The notes: generated from the sequence alone by a model not told the origin. A DNA stretch of 64,000 bases from Mesopusillimonas faecipullorum (GCF_020539505.1 NZ_JACDXW010000002.1:1-64000), one strand, 5' to 3'; counted from the stretch's first letter, positions 1 to 7,842 are shown. Numbers and translations: made by a program.

Positions 1-80
1 CCCATCCCGAACAGGACAGTGAAACGCCTTTGCGCCGATGATAGTGCACGTCCGTGTGTGAAAGTAGGTCATCGTCAGGC
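1..80 (+). rRNA. rrf: 5S ribosomal RNA, 3' part (5' end outside window)
   Basis: The first 80 bases match the 3' two thirds of a betaproteobacterial 5S rRNA. The conserved CCGAACAGG of the loop region, GCGCCGATGATAGTG, and the 3' arm GTCATCGTCAGGC (which would pair with the missing 5' TGCCTGATGAC) are all visible. About 33 bases at the 5' end lie outside the window. It is presumably the last gene of an rRNA operon. The 3' end is set at the closing GGC and could be off by a few bases. Confidence 0.93.
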
Positions 81-90
81 TCTTATACCG

Positions 91-129
91 AAAACCCCCA
101 TCAGCTCAAACGCTGGTGGGGGTTTTTTT
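91..129 (+). terminator. Rho-independent terminator of the rRNA operon
   Basis: An 11-bp stem CCCCCATCAGC / GCTGGTGGGGG (one G-U pair) with a TCAAAC loop is followed by seven T. It lies 10 bases after the 5S 3' end, as expected for the end of an rRNA operon. Confidence 0.93.
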
Positions 130-284
130 ATGCCTACATGAAAGATAAAAAGATCAATACCAGGATAAAGGCGCAGAAACCACCTCCGGTAGTATGATCT
201 GTCTGGCTACTCGCGCTGCGATTTCGTGCGACGCCTAGGTTTGGCAAATTAAACAGCACACAAATCAATGTATCCGAAACAACA

Positions 285-314
285 TTGCAGTTGTTAATGG
301 TTCGCATTTATGAT
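285..314 (+). promoter_or_regulatory. Candidate tonB promoter with overlapping Fur-like box
   Basis: TTGCAG (285-290) and TATGAT (309-314), 18 bases apart, form a good sigma70-type promoter. The stretch TAATGGTTCGCATTTA (295-310) is an imperfect AT-rich palindrome of the kind bound by Fur and sits between and over the -35 and -10. TonB systems are commonly repressed by Fur-iron, so iron-dependent repression is inferred. The match to the 19-bp consensus is only partial. Confidence 0.5.
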
Positions 315-327
315 ATCGTTATGAATT

Positions 328-350
328 AAGTCCGCGGGCGGGCTTTTTTT
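328..350 (+). terminator. Terminator-like hairpin in the tonB leader
   Basis: AGTCCG / CGGGCT (one G-U pair) with a four-base loop is followed by seven T. It would start within about 10 bases of the transcription start predicted from the promoter at 285-314. Either the main tonB promoter lies downstream, or the hairpin attenuates transcription, or it ends some other transcript. Role unknown. Confidence 0.45.
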
Positions 351-423
351 GTCGCTACCACTTTGCTAAGTGGCGTTAAAAAAAGACGAACCGGTCCTCG
401 TAGTTACTTTTGGCATTTGATTC

Positions 424-1179
424 ATGCAGCAACACACTGTCGAACCACAGGACCGCACAGTTCTGATTAAGGTTAGCGCCGTGGCGTGCGTGGCTGCGGT
501 GCATTTGGCGGTTTTAGGCGCCATTTTTGCCGCCCCAAGCGAACCCCATATCGATATGGCCGACGCTCTGGAGATTCAGTTCGTCGAAATAGGCCCAGAG
601 TTCGTGGATACCATTGCAAGCCCAGAACCTGAGGTTGTGGAAGAGGTTCCTCCCGAGCCGGAACCAGAGCCAGAGCCAGAGCCAGAGCCTATCCCCGAGC
701 CGGAGCCCGAGCCCGAACCAGAGGCCATCCAAGAGCCTCCACCTCCGCCACCCAAGCCTAAACCCAAACCTAAGCCCAAGCCAGTTCCTAAGCAAGACAA
801 GCCTGTCTCAGAAACAACTAAACCGCCGGCAGCACCCTCGGGTACATCCAACGTAGCTGCGCCTCCTCAGGCGCCTAAGGCGGCACCAGATAACCGTCCG
901 CGCATGATAGGCACGGTGGATTACCTGGGTCGTAAGCCCAATGCGCAGTATCCGCGCGCATCGCAACGAAGAGGGGAAACGGGTCGCGTGGTCATCCGCG
1001 TCTTGATTTCACCTCGTGGCGAGGTAGAGGAAGCCAGTGTTCGCACGACTTCCGGACACTCATTGCTGGATCAGTCCGCCCTGCGTGCGGCACGTTCTGC
1101 ACGGTTCCGGCCCTATACAGAAAACGGCGTGGCTTATCCCGCGCTGGCAGATATTCCTTTTGATTTCGTCCTTAACTAG
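424..1179 (+). CDS. tonB: TonB energy-transducing protein
   Basis: TonB spans the periplasm and passes proton-motive force from ExbB/ExbD to TonB-dependent outer-membrane receptors. The 251-residue product has one N-terminal membrane anchor (about residues 15-36). A long proline-rich spacer follows, with Glu-Pro repeats and then Lys-Pro repeats (about 65-125), the usual rigid charged rod. The C-terminal TonB domain (about 165-251) includes YPRASQRRGETGRVVIRV and ends in PFDFVLN. exbB and exbD follow at short spacing, so this is one tonB-exbB-exbD operon. No clear Shine-Dalgarno precedes the ATG, so the start rests on the position of the membrane anchor. A Fur-like site upstream suggests iron control. 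Confidence 0.95.
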   Translation: MQQHTVEPQDRTVLIKVSAVACVAAVHLAVLGAIFAAPSEPHIDMADALEIQFVEIGPEFVDTIASPEPEVVEEVPPEPEPEPEPEPEPIPEPEPEPEPEAIQEPPPPPPKPKPKPKPKPVPKQDKPVSETTKPPAAPSGTSNVAAPPQAPKAAPDNRPRMIGTVDYLGRKPNAQYPRASQRRGETGRVVIRVLISPRGEVEEASVRTTSGHSLLDQSALRAARSARFRPYTENGVAYPALADIPFDFVLN

Positions 1180-1190
1180 GAAGAGCGATT

Positions 1191-2213
1191 ATGTTTGATG
1201 TACTTGAACGGGCCAGAACGATGCTGGCGCAGGTTAGCCAGGCGAGCGGGGCTGAGGGCAGCGCTGCTCCCCTCGCCAATGCTGCGGGCTTGACTGGCGA
1301 AGCAGTGCCCCAAGCTGAAGCGACCGCTGAAACGACCTTACAGGCTGCGCAGACGGCTACCCAAGCACTTGATGCTGCTGCGCAAGCCGCCGCGCCTGCT
1401 GCGACTCAGGCATTGGATGCCGCGGCAACAGCCGCCTTGGCCGCACCGGGCGCTCTGGACTCTACCGCGCAGGCGATGACTGACACAGGCATGCTGCATT
1501 TCATTGCTCAAAGCGATGCCTTGGGCAAGGGTTTGTTTGTCATACTGGTGGTCATGTCTTTGATTAGCTGGTACCTGATTTTCGCCAAGACTTTTATGAA
1601 CTGGCGTATTCGCAGGCGTTCTGCGCAGTTTCTTAATCATTTTTGGGCCGCCGGCTCTTTAGAGCAAGTCGAGAACGAGATCAGCACGCATGGCGCGCGC
1701 GAGCCGTTCTCGCACTTGGCTAGCCATGCTATTCATGCACGCAATCACCACGTAAAGTATGGTGCGCTGAAACTCGAAGAGAAAGGCTCTACCAGTGCCT
1801 TCGTTACGCGTATCATCCGTAAAGTCATAGATGAAGAAACCGCCAAACTCGAAAACGGTTTGACGTTGCTGGCCTCCATAGGCTCTACGGCACCTTTCGT
1901 CGGTTTGTTCGGTACGGTTTGGGGCGTTTACCACGCGCTGATCAACATCGGTATGTCGCAAGGCGTCACTGTCAATCGTATTGCCGGCCCTGTGGGCGAA
2001 GCGCTGATCATGACGGGGCTGGGTTTGGCCGTGGCGATTCCAGCCGTGTTGGGTTATAACGCATTTGTGCGCAGCAACCGTGTTTACCTAGCCAAGCTCG
2101 ATGCTTTTGCCCATGATCTGTTCACCTTCCTCTCTACGGGGCAACAGGTGCACGAAAATGGTTCGCGACGTGGCAAGGTGCATACTTTGGCCAGCGCCGG
2201 CAAGGGTGAATAA
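1191..2213 (+). CDS. exbB: ExbB, proton channel subunit of the TonB motor
   Basis: ExbB forms the pentameric inner-membrane scaffold around ExbD that converts proton flow into TonB movement. The MotA/TolQ/ExbB domain fills the C-terminal two thirds. It has a first membrane segment near residues 112-130 (LFVILVVMSLISWYLIF) and later segments containing STAPFVGLFGTVWGV and GLGLAVAIPAVLGYNAF. At 340 residues it is about 90 longer than enteric ExbB. The excess is an alanine-rich N-terminal region (about residues 15-100) with a near-repeat of TQALDAAA. AGGAAG 7 bases before the ATG supports the start. It is 11 bases after tonB and 2 bases before exbD. Confidence 0.94.
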   Translation: MFDVLERARTMLAQVSQASGAEGSAAPLANAAGLTGEAVPQAEATAETTLQAAQTATQALDAAAQAAAPAATQALDAAATAALAAPGALDSTAQAMTDTGMLHFIAQSDALGKGLFVILVVMSLISWYLIFAKTFMNWRIRRRSAQFLNHFWAAGSLEQVENEISTHGAREPFSHLASHAIHARNHHVKYGALKLEEKGSTSAFVTRIIRKVIDEETAKLENGLTLLASIGSTAPFVGLFGTVWGVYHALINIGMSQGVTVNRIAGPVGEALIMTGLGLAVAIPAVLGYNAFVRSNRVYLAKLDAFAHDLFTFLSTGQQVHENGSRRGKVHTLASAGKGE

Positions 2214-2215
2214 TC

Positions 2216-2656
2216 ATGGCGTTCGGAAGCTTCGACTCTAAGGGCAGCGGGCATGCGATGTCCGAAATCAATATGGTGCCGCTCATCGACGTGATGCTGG
2301 TGCTATTGGTGATTTTCATCATCACGGCGCCTATGCTGAGTCACTCGATCAAAATCAATGTTCCCCAGGTCAGTGCGGAGCCTGTCGAACAAGAACCCGT
2401 CATCATAGATTTGGCCGTAGACGACATAGGGCAGATTTTCTGGAATGATCAGCCTCTTAGCCTGGAAGCACTGACCGAGCGTTTCAAGCTGGAGTCTGTA
2501 AAAGATCCTCAGCCACAACTGCGTATTCGTGCAGACGTGAACACGCGCTATGAGACGCTTGCTGAAGTCATGGGCAGCGCCCGTGCTGGTGGCATGAAAC
2601 GCATGGGGTTTGTCACCAAACCGGCTGAACCCGCCCCTGAGCCTGCCTCTAACTAA
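2216..2656 (+). CDS. exbD: ExbD, TonB motor subunit
   Basis: ExbD is a single-span membrane protein that works with ExbB to energise TonB. The 146-residue product begins with a short cytoplasmic segment, then MSEINMVPLIDVMLVLLVIF, which contains the conserved membrane aspartate (D in PLIDVML) needed for proton coupling. A periplasmic domain ends with the family pattern of a conserved RADxxxxY motif (RIRADVNTRY) and a G-x-x-R-x-G-F-like segment. A Pro/Glu-rich tail closes the protein. It is the last gene of the operon; a strong terminator follows within 25 bases. Confidence 0.95.
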   Translation: MAFGSFDSKGSGHAMSEINMVPLIDVMLVLLVIFIITAPMLSHSIKINVPQVSAEPVEQEPVIIDLAVDDIGQIFWNDQPLSLEALTERFKLESVKDPQPQLRIRADVNTRYETLAEVMGSARAGGMKRMGFVTKPAEPAPEPASN

Positions 2657-2678
2657 GACTTGATTCAGTGCAGCCTCG

Positions 2679-2715
2679 AGCGCCTGGCTTAATGACAAAG
2701 CCAGGCGCTTTTTTA
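2679..2715 (+). terminator. Terminator of the tonB-exbB-exbD operon
   Basis: An 11-bp perfect stem GCGCCTGGCTT / AAGCCAGGCGC with a seven-base loop is followed by a run of T. Confidence 0.93.
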
Positions 2716-2768
2716 TGTGAACTAGCCAACTTGCATAGAATGACCCATTTATTTGGGTTAACCCCAGG

Positions 2769-2797
2769 TTGACGCTGCTTCGCTGCATACTTATAGT
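2769..2797 (+). promoter_or_regulatory. Near-consensus sigma70 promoter of the urt leader
   Basis: TTGACG (2769-2774) and TATAGT (2792-2797) are separated by exactly 17 bases, each matching the consensus at five of six positions. Predicted transcription start is near 2804. A terminator at 2876-2918 lies about 70 bases downstream, so a constitutive promoter is followed by conditional termination. That is the arrangement expected for control by antitermination rather than by initiation. Confidence 0.75.
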
Positions 2798-2838
2798 TTG
2801 TCTCAGATACCTGTTATGTATCCACCAGACATTTCGCA

Positions 2839-2881
2839 TCGGTTGCCAATGTTGCCAACTGAATGCTAGGCAAAAACGCCT
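2839..2881 (+). promoter_or_regulatory. Putative ANTAR (AmiR) antiterminator RNA: two hexaloop hairpins
   Basis: First hairpin: positions 2839-2847 pair with 2854-2862 (eight pairs, one C-C mismatch) and close a six-base loop AATGTT with A at position 1 and G at position 4, the signature reported for ANTAR-responsive RNA. Second hairpin: AGGC (2868-2871) pairs with GCCT (2878-2881) and closes a six-base loop AAAAAC. It has A at position 1 but A, not G, at position 4. The second hairpin uses bases 2876-2881, which also form the 5' base of the terminator stem, so the two structures exclude each other. amiR is encoded at the end of the same gene cluster. The assignment is inference from this architecture. 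Confidence 0.6.
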
Positions 2882-2918
2882 CTCTCAGATCTCACGATCT
2901 GGGCGAGGCGTTTTTTTC
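2872..2918 (+). terminator. Leader terminator upstream of urtA
   Basis: A long stem ACGCCTC...CAGATC / GATCTG...GAGGCGT (positions 2876-2891 with 2896-2911, one mismatch) closes on a TCAC loop and is followed by seven T. It is preceded by a run of A, so it could also terminate in the opposite direction. It lies between the promoter at 2769 and urtA and would stop transcription of the operon unless the upstream hairpin forms. Confidence 0.88.
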
Positions 2919-3063
2919 GTCTCGCTGATTTGAGTCTGAGCTCGTCTGGTCGGTAGGAGCCGTCAATAAGAAACGTCTGACTGATTCTGCCAAGTCGTAT
3001 GTGCATCGGCCGTGAAGCAAAGTTGTCGTAGAAGTAATTCTTGAACTTCCAACACACAGGTGT

Positions 3064-4266
3064 ATGACAATGACTCAATTTACCCGACGTAGATTCATCC
3101 AGGCGAGTGGCTCATTGGTAGCTGCCGGTATGATGCCGGGCTTGGGCATGGCCCAAGACATGAAGGGCGTAACCAGTGATTCAGTGCGGCTGGGATTGCT
3201 GCATTCGCTGACTGGTACCTTTGCCATCTCAGAAGCAGCACAGGTAGACGCCGAGCAATTGGCTATCGAGCAAATCAATGCGGCAGGTGGGGTTCTAGGT
3301 CGCAAGATCATCCCCTATGTCGAAGACGGAGCTAGTGACGCCCCAACTTTTGCCGAGAAAGCCCGAGTGCTATTGCGGCGTCACAATGTGGCCGCAGTAG
3401 TGGGGTGTTACTCATCGGCTTTGCGCAAAGCTGTGTTGCCTGCTTTTCGTCAGGCCAAAGGCTTGCTGTATTACCCCACCTATTACGAGGGCCTAGAGCA
3501 AGACCCACGTTGCATGTATACCGCGCAAGATGCTACGCAATCGGTAGTGGCTGCGATGGATTGGATGATACGCGAGAAGGGCAAGAAAATTTTCTTGGTG
3601 GGTTCCGATTACATCTATCCGGTTACCTGCAACAAGATTGCCAAGCAGGCGATTGCAAAGTTTGGTGGCGAGGTCGTTGGTGAAGAGTACGCGCCACTTG
3701 GTCATACCGAGTTTTCTTCCATTATCAATAAGATCAAGGCGGCCAAACCAGATTGCATCTACAGCACAGTGGTGGGGGGCAGTAACGTCGCGTTCTATAA
3801 GCAACTCAGGGCTGCCGGTCTTGGTGGCGACCAGATCACCTTGCTCTCTACTTTGGTAACCGAAAACGAGATCGACGGCATAGGCAAAGAAAATGCCGAA
3901 GGAACTTACTCGTGCATGGGCTATTTCCAGTCTTTAGATACACCGGCCAACCACCGCTTTGTTAAGGCCTTTAAAGACAAATACGGGCAGAATCGGGTCG
4001 TCGGCTATCCCATGGAGTGCGCCTACAACTCGGTGTATCTATGGAAAGAGGCTGTAGAGAAAGGCAACTCCTTTGTGCCCGACGATGTGATTGCCGCTAG
4101 TTCTGGTCTCGGCTTTGAGGCGCCTAGCGGCTTCGTGCGCTTCGATGACAAAAACCACCACATCTGGATGCGTGTGCGCGTAGGCCGGGCCAAAGCGGAC
4201 GGCCAGTTCGATATCGTCTATCAGACGCCAGATCTCGTGCCGCCCAATCCATTTCCCGAGATTTGA
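3064..4266 (+). CDS. urtA: UrtA/FmdD-type periplasmic urea or short-chain amide binding protein
   Basis: Substrate-binding protein of a HAAT-type ABC importer. The 400-residue precursor starts with a twin-arginine-like signal (TRRRFIQASG, then a hydrophobic stretch ending near residue 30, GMAQDM). The mature part is a type I periplasmic binding fold. LGLLHSLTGTFAISE and LLYYPTYYEGLEQ are typical of UrtA and of the Methylophilus amide-binding protein FmdD. It shares family with AmiC encoded 6 kb downstream but, unlike AmiC, carries an export signal. Linkage to formamidase genes favours formamide/acetamide or urea as ligand. ATG at 3064 and 3070 are both possible; AGG at 3058 fits either. Confidence 0.88.
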   Translation: MTMTQFTRRRFIQASGSLVAAGMMPGLGMAQDMKGVTSDSVRLGLLHSLTGTFAISEAAQVDAEQLAIEQINAAGGVLGRKIIPYVEDGASDAPTFAEKARVLLRRHNVAAVVGCYSSALRKAVLPAFRQAKGLLYYPTYYEGLEQDPRCMYTAQDATQSVVAAMDWMIREKGKKIFLVGSDYIYPVTCNKIAKQAIAKFGGEVVGEEYAPLGHTEFSSIINKIKAAKPDCIYSTVVGGSNVAFYKQLRAAGLGGDQITLLSTLVTENEIDGIGKENAEGTYSCMGYFQSLDTPANHRFVKAFKDKYGQNRVVGYPMECAYNSVYLWKEAVEKGNSFVPDDVIAASSGLGFEAPSGFVRFDDKNHHIWMRVRVGRAKADGQFDIVYQTPDLVPPNPFPEI

Positions 4267-4400
4267 TCTAAGCACCGGGTAGTCGCAACAGCCACGAAAA
4301 CAGACAGGCCTTGGGCTTGTCTGTGGGGCTGTTGCGCCCAAAAACTTCGATGGGTGGGCCAGATGATGCGAAAAAGCGGAAACAACAAGCAGGAGACAGC

Positions 4401-5297
4401 ATGAACATAATCATCATGCAAATGTTTGGTGGCCTGAGTTTGTTCACCATTTTGTTATTGATGGCGATTGGCTTGGCCATCGTATTTGGCTTGATGGGCG
4501 TCATCAATATGGCGCACGGCGAATTGATGGCCATGGGGGCTTACATCACTTATCTGGTGGCATTGTTCTTCCAGCATTACGTGCCGTCTTTACTGGACAC
4601 CTACATTATCCCCGCCATCATCTGTGCGTTTCTGGTGACGTTTGCATTCGGCTATTTCCTGGAGCGCAGCTTTATTCGCTTCTTTTACGACCGGCCGCTG
4701 GATACCCTGCTTGCGACTTGGGGGCTAAGCCTGATTTTGCAGCAGTTGTATCGCACTATTTTCGGGGCTCAGGAGGTCAGCGTGCCACTGCCTGGCTGGC
4801 TGGACGGGGCATGGCAGCCCGTAGCGGGCATGCAGTTCTCTTTGAATCGTATCTTCATCATAGGCCTGACGGTTTTAGTCACCGTAGGTATTTACATGCT
4901 GTTGTATCGCACGCGATGGGGCCTAAAAGTGCGAGCGGTGACCCAGAACCGCGCCATGAGCGGGGCGGTAGGCATCAATACCAATAAGGTCGATGCGCTG
5001 ACTTTTGCGCTGGGTTCGGGTTTGGCAGGTATTGCGGGCAGTGTGTTCACGATGATTGGCTCTACCAATCCGGGTACAGGTCAGCTGTATATCGTCGACA
5101 CCTTCATTGTGGTTGTGTTCGGTGGCGTGCAAAGCCTGGTTGGCACTGTGTTGTCGGCCTTCACCATTGCACAGTCTCAGACCACGCTTGAATACGTCAC
5201 CAGTGGCTCTATGGCCAAGGTAGCCATTCTGTTGCTGGTGATATGCGTGCTGTACTTCCGGCCGCAAGGCTTGTTTGCGTCCAAAGTCAGGAGATAA
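4401..5297 (+). CDS. urtB: Urea/short-chain amide ABC transporter permease UrtB
   Basis: Inner-membrane permease of the LivH type, pairing with UrtC to form the channel. The 298-residue product is almost entirely hydrophobic, with about eight membrane segments. It contains GLMGVINMAHGELMAMGAY, the conserved LivH signature, and ends with the usual YFRPQGLF motif. I set the start at 4401 because AGGAGA lies 5 bases before this ATG; an upstream in-frame ATG at 4311 would add a hydrophilic extension not seen in the family. It follows urtA by 134 bases and precedes urtC by 3. Confidence 0.92.
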   Translation: MNIIIMQMFGGLSLFTILLLMAIGLAIVFGLMGVINMAHGELMAMGAYITYLVALFFQHYVPSLLDTYIIPAIICAFLVTFAFGYFLERSFIRFFYDRPLDTLLATWGLSLILQQLYRTIFGAQEVSVPLPGWLDGAWQPVAGMQFSLNRIFIIGLTVLVTVGIYMLLYRTRWGLKVRAVTQNRAMSGAVGINTNKVDALTFALGSGLAGIAGSVFTMIGSTNPGTGQLYIVDTFIVVVFGGVQSLVGTVLSAFTIAQSQTTLEYVTSGSMAKVAILLLVICVLYFRPQGLFASKVRR

Positions 5298-5300
5298 GCC

Positions 5301-6350
5301 ATGGGTAGATATCGCGACATCAATGAGGGCTTGGCTTATCTGTTGCTGGGCGTGTTCTTGGTTTTTATCCTGCCAGCCATGCTGGATCCCTATCAGCTTA
5401 GCCTGTTCAGCAAGTACATATCCATGGCCTTCGTGGCGATTGGCATCGTACTGATGTGGGGTTATGGCGGCATCCTGAGTTTAGGGCAGGGGGTCTTCTT
5501 CGGTATAGGCGGTTATCTGATAGCCATGTTTTTGAAAATGGAAGCCTCTGCGCCGGAGATACCCGAGTTTATGGTGTGGAGCAGCATGCAGGCTTTACCG
5601 GTTTGGTGGGTGCCGTTCAAAAGCTTCACCCTAACGGTGATTGGGGTGTTCTTGATTCCCGCTGTGTTGGCTTTTGTTTTCTCGTATGCCATTTTTCGCA
5701 AGCGAATCAGTGGGGTGTATCTGGCCATCATTACATTGGCGTTGGCTCTGGCGCTATCGGTCTGGATTATCGGCAGTCAGGGGCAAACGGGGGGATCCAA
5801 TGGCATTACGGACTTCACCACGCTGTTGGGCATGGACATCCTGGAGGATGAAGCCAAGGAAATCCTGTATTTCGTGCAGTTGGGCTTGCTGCTGTTGGTC
5901 ATGCTGATAGCTAGTTTCATCATCCGTACGCGACTTGGAAAAATACTGATCGCCATACGGGACCACGAAGACCGGGTGCGATTCTCGGGCTACAACACCG
6001 CGCTTATCAAGGCTTTTGTCTTTACGGTTGCTGCCGTGCTGTCTTCGGTGGGCGGGGCCATGTACACCTTGCAGGTGGGGTTGATCGCACCCTCTGTGGT
6101 GGGCGTGATGGCTTCTGTGGAGATGGTTATCTACGCAGCGGTCGGGGGGCGTTTATCTGTGCCGGGTGCGGTGGTTGGCGCCTTGTTGATTGGTTATGCC
6201 CGCTCTTACCTTTCCGAGAATTTCCCTGAAAGCTGGCTGTTTTTTCTGGGGGCTGTGTTCATTCTGGTGGTGGTGGCTATGCCCAAGGGCTTGGCGGGCC
6301 TGGCGGAACAGATCATGGCACGGACCACATCGAAGGAGTCATCGTTATGA
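5301..6350 (+). CDS. urtC: Urea/short-chain amide ABC transporter permease UrtC
   Basis: Second permease of the importer, LivM type, 349 residues. Multiple membrane segments are evident, and the motifs MWGYGGILSLGQGVFFGIGGY and GKILIAIRDHEDRVRFSGYN are characteristic of UrtC. AGGAG 7 bases before the ATG supports the start. The stop codon overlaps the urtD start (ATGA), indicating translational coupling within the operon. UrtB and UrtC together form the transmembrane pore that receives substrate from UrtA. Confidence 0.93.
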   Translation: MGRYRDINEGLAYLLLGVFLVFILPAMLDPYQLSLFSKYISMAFVAIGIVLMWGYGGILSLGQGVFFGIGGYLIAMFLKMEASAPEIPEFMVWSSMQALPVWWVPFKSFTLTVIGVFLIPAVLAFVFSYAIFRKRISGVYLAIITLALALALSVWIIGSQGQTGGSNGITDFTTLLGMDILEDEAKEILYFVQLGLLLLVMLIASFIIRTRLGKILIAIRDHEDRVRFSGYNTALIKAFVFTVAAVLSSVGGAMYTLQVGLIAPSVVGVMASVEMVIYAAVGGRLSVPGAVVGALLIGYARSYLSENFPESWLFFLGAVFILVVVAMPKGLAGLAEQIMARTTSKESSL

Positions 6351-7156
6351 CGGCGACCATCGCAGCTGCGCAGGCTATCTCCCAATCATCGGATACTCAA
6401 CTTCGGCGTACGCAAATCATGACCGACAACATTGTTTCGATTGAGGACATCACCGTTGTATTCGACGGCTTCAAGGCTGTTAATGGCTTAAGTCTGAATG
6501 TGCGGCATAACGAGTTAAGAGTCGTGATAGGCCCGAACGGTGCGGGCAAGACTACATTGCTGGACATCATATGCGGCAAAACCAAGCCTCGCCAGGGGCG
6601 GGTGATGTTCAAGGGCACTGACCTGACGCGTCTTGAAGAGCATCAGATCGTCAGATTGGGCGTAGCGAGAAAATTTCAGACGCCGTCTGTATATGAAGAC
6701 CTAAGCGTAAGGGAAAACTTCGAGGTGTCTTTGCCGGAAGGGCGCAGCGTGTGGGGCTCTTTGCTGTTTCGGCGTGATGCGACGGTGGCCAAGCGCATTG
6801 CAGAGGTCGCCAGTTGGGTGTTTCTGGATAGTGTCCTACGGACCAAGGCCAAGCATCTCAGCCATGGGCAGAAGCAGTGGCTGGAGATAGGCATGATGCT
6901 GATCCAAGACCCGGCTTTATTGTTGCTGGATGAGCCTGTGGCGGGCATGAGCCACAAAGAGCGCGAGCAAACGGCTGAATTGCTCAAACGCATTGCCCGC
7001 GGGAAATCGATAGTGGTGATCGAACACGATATGGAGTTCGTGCGTTCGATTGCGCACACGGTAACGGTGATGCACCAGGGCAGTGTGCTGTGCGAAGGCA
7101 GCATAGATGAAGTGCAACGCAATCAGCGCGTCATTGAAGTCTATCTGGGAGCCTGA
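6347..7156 (+). CDS. urtD: Urea/short-chain amide ABC transporter ATPase UrtD
   Basis: ATP-binding subunit of the LivG type, 269 residues. Walker A is GPNGAGKTTLLD (about residues 64-75), the signature is LSHGQKQWLEIGMML, and Walker B is ALLLLDEPVAGMS, followed by the H-loop IEHDMEFV. The LSHGQ signature replaces LSGGQ and is usual in the UrtD/LivG branch. The first ~25 residues extend beyond most relatives. A second ATG at 6419 would give 245 residues, but AAGGAG 8 bases before the 6347 ATG and its overlap with the urtC stop favour the longer form. Confidence 0.92.
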   Translation: MTATIAAAQAISQSSDTQLRRTQIMTDNIVSIEDITVVFDGFKAVNGLSLNVRHNELRVVIGPNGAGKTTLLDIICGKTKPRQGRVMFKGTDLTRLEEHQIVRLGVARKFQTPSVYEDLSVRENFEVSLPEGRSVWGSLLFRRDATVAKRIAEVASWVFLDSVLRTKAKHLSHGQKQWLEIGMMLIQDPALLLLDEPVAGMSHKEREQTAELLKRIARGKSIVVIEHDMEFVRSIAHTVTVMHQGSVLCEGSIDEVQRNQRVIEVYLGA

Positions 7157-7158
7157 TC

Positions 7159-7842
7159 ATGCTGAAGGTGTCTGATCTGAACGTCTATTACGGTGAGAGC
7201 CACACTGTTCATGATGTGACTTTCGAGTTGAGATCGCAAGAGGCTGTGGCGGTCATGGGGCGCAACGGGGTAGGCAAGACTACGCTGCTCAAGGCGCTGA
7301 TTGGCATGTTGCCGTCCCGCAGCAAAGAGATTTTGCTTAACGGTCAGCCCATCCAGCGCATGCCCAGTTATGACCGCGTGCGGCAAGGCCTGGCTTTCGT
7401 CCCTCAAGGAAGAATGATTTTCCCCACGCTGACGGTGAAGGAAAACATCCTTGCGGGGATGCCGCGTGGCGGCGAAGTGCCCGAGTACATCTACCGTTTC
7501 TTTCCTGTGCTTCAGGAAATGTCGCAACGCAAAGGCGGCAATTTGTCGGGAGGTCAGCAACAAATGCTGGCTATTGCTCGCGCCCTGGTTTCCGACCCAA
7601 AAGTGCTGATTCTTGATGAGCCGACAGAGGGCATTCAGCCTTCGATTATCAAGGAGTTGGCTCGTACCCTGACGGAGCTGCGTCGTGAAAGGCGTTTTTC
7701 CATTTTGGTTTCTGAGCAAGTGTTGAGTTTTGCACTGGACGTCGCAGATCGTTTTCTCGTGTTGGATAGAGGGCGGATCGTGCACGAGAAGAACCGAGAA
7801 GAAGTGGATCTGGATGAAATGCGGGCTTTCTTGACCGTGTGA
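7159..7842 (+). CDS. urtE: Urea/short-chain amide ABC transporter ATPase UrtE
   Basis: Second ATP-binding subunit, LivF type, 227 residues. Walker A is GRNGVGKTTLLKALIG, the ABC signature is NLSGGQQQMLAIARAL, Walker B is VLILDEPTEGIQPS, and VSEQVLSFAL stands at the H-loop position with Gln in place of His, as in many UrtE/LivF proteins. It starts 2 bases after urtD, with GGGAG upstream. With UrtD it forms the asymmetric ATPase pair that drives uptake. The next gene, fmdA, follows after an 82-base gap. Confidence 0.93.
   Translation: MLKVSDLNVYYGESHTVHDVTFELRSQEAVAVMGRNGVGKTTLLKALIGMLPSRSKEILLNGQPIQRMPSYDRVRQGLAFVPQGRMIFPTLTVKENILAGMPRGGEVPEYIYRFFPVLQEMSQRKGGNLSGGQQQMLAIARALVSDPKVLILDEPTEGIQPSIIKELARTLTELRRERRFSILVSEQVLSFALDVADRFLVLDRGRIVHEKNREEVDLDEMRAFLTV

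Larger units (their letters stand above)
130..423. other. Intergenic region between rRNA terminator and tonB
   Basis: These 294 bases hold no convincing ORF. They contain a sigma70-like promoter, a Fur-like palindrome and a terminator-like hairpin (listed separately). The remaining ~155 bases after the rRNA terminator show nothing I can assign. Confidence 0.7.
2716..3063 (+). other. Long leader region of the urt-fmd-ami operon
   Basis: About 350 bases without a convincing gene. They hold a near-consensus promoter, a hexaloop hairpin, an antiterminator-like hairpin and a terminator (listed separately), then about 145 bases of leader with no structure I can assign. A 17-codon ORF starting at 2817 (MYPPDISHRL...) lies in the leader and has no visible ribosome site, so it is probably not translated. 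Confidence 0.7.

Noticed and set aside
576-851. Long Gly/Ser-repeat ORF on the minus strand inside tonB
   Set aside because: It is the complement of the Glu-Pro/Lys-Pro repeats of TonB and has no independent support.
2817-2870. 17-codon leader ORF in the urtA leader as an attenuation peptide
   Set aside because: No ribosome site and no run of regulatory codons; the RNA hairpins explain the region better.
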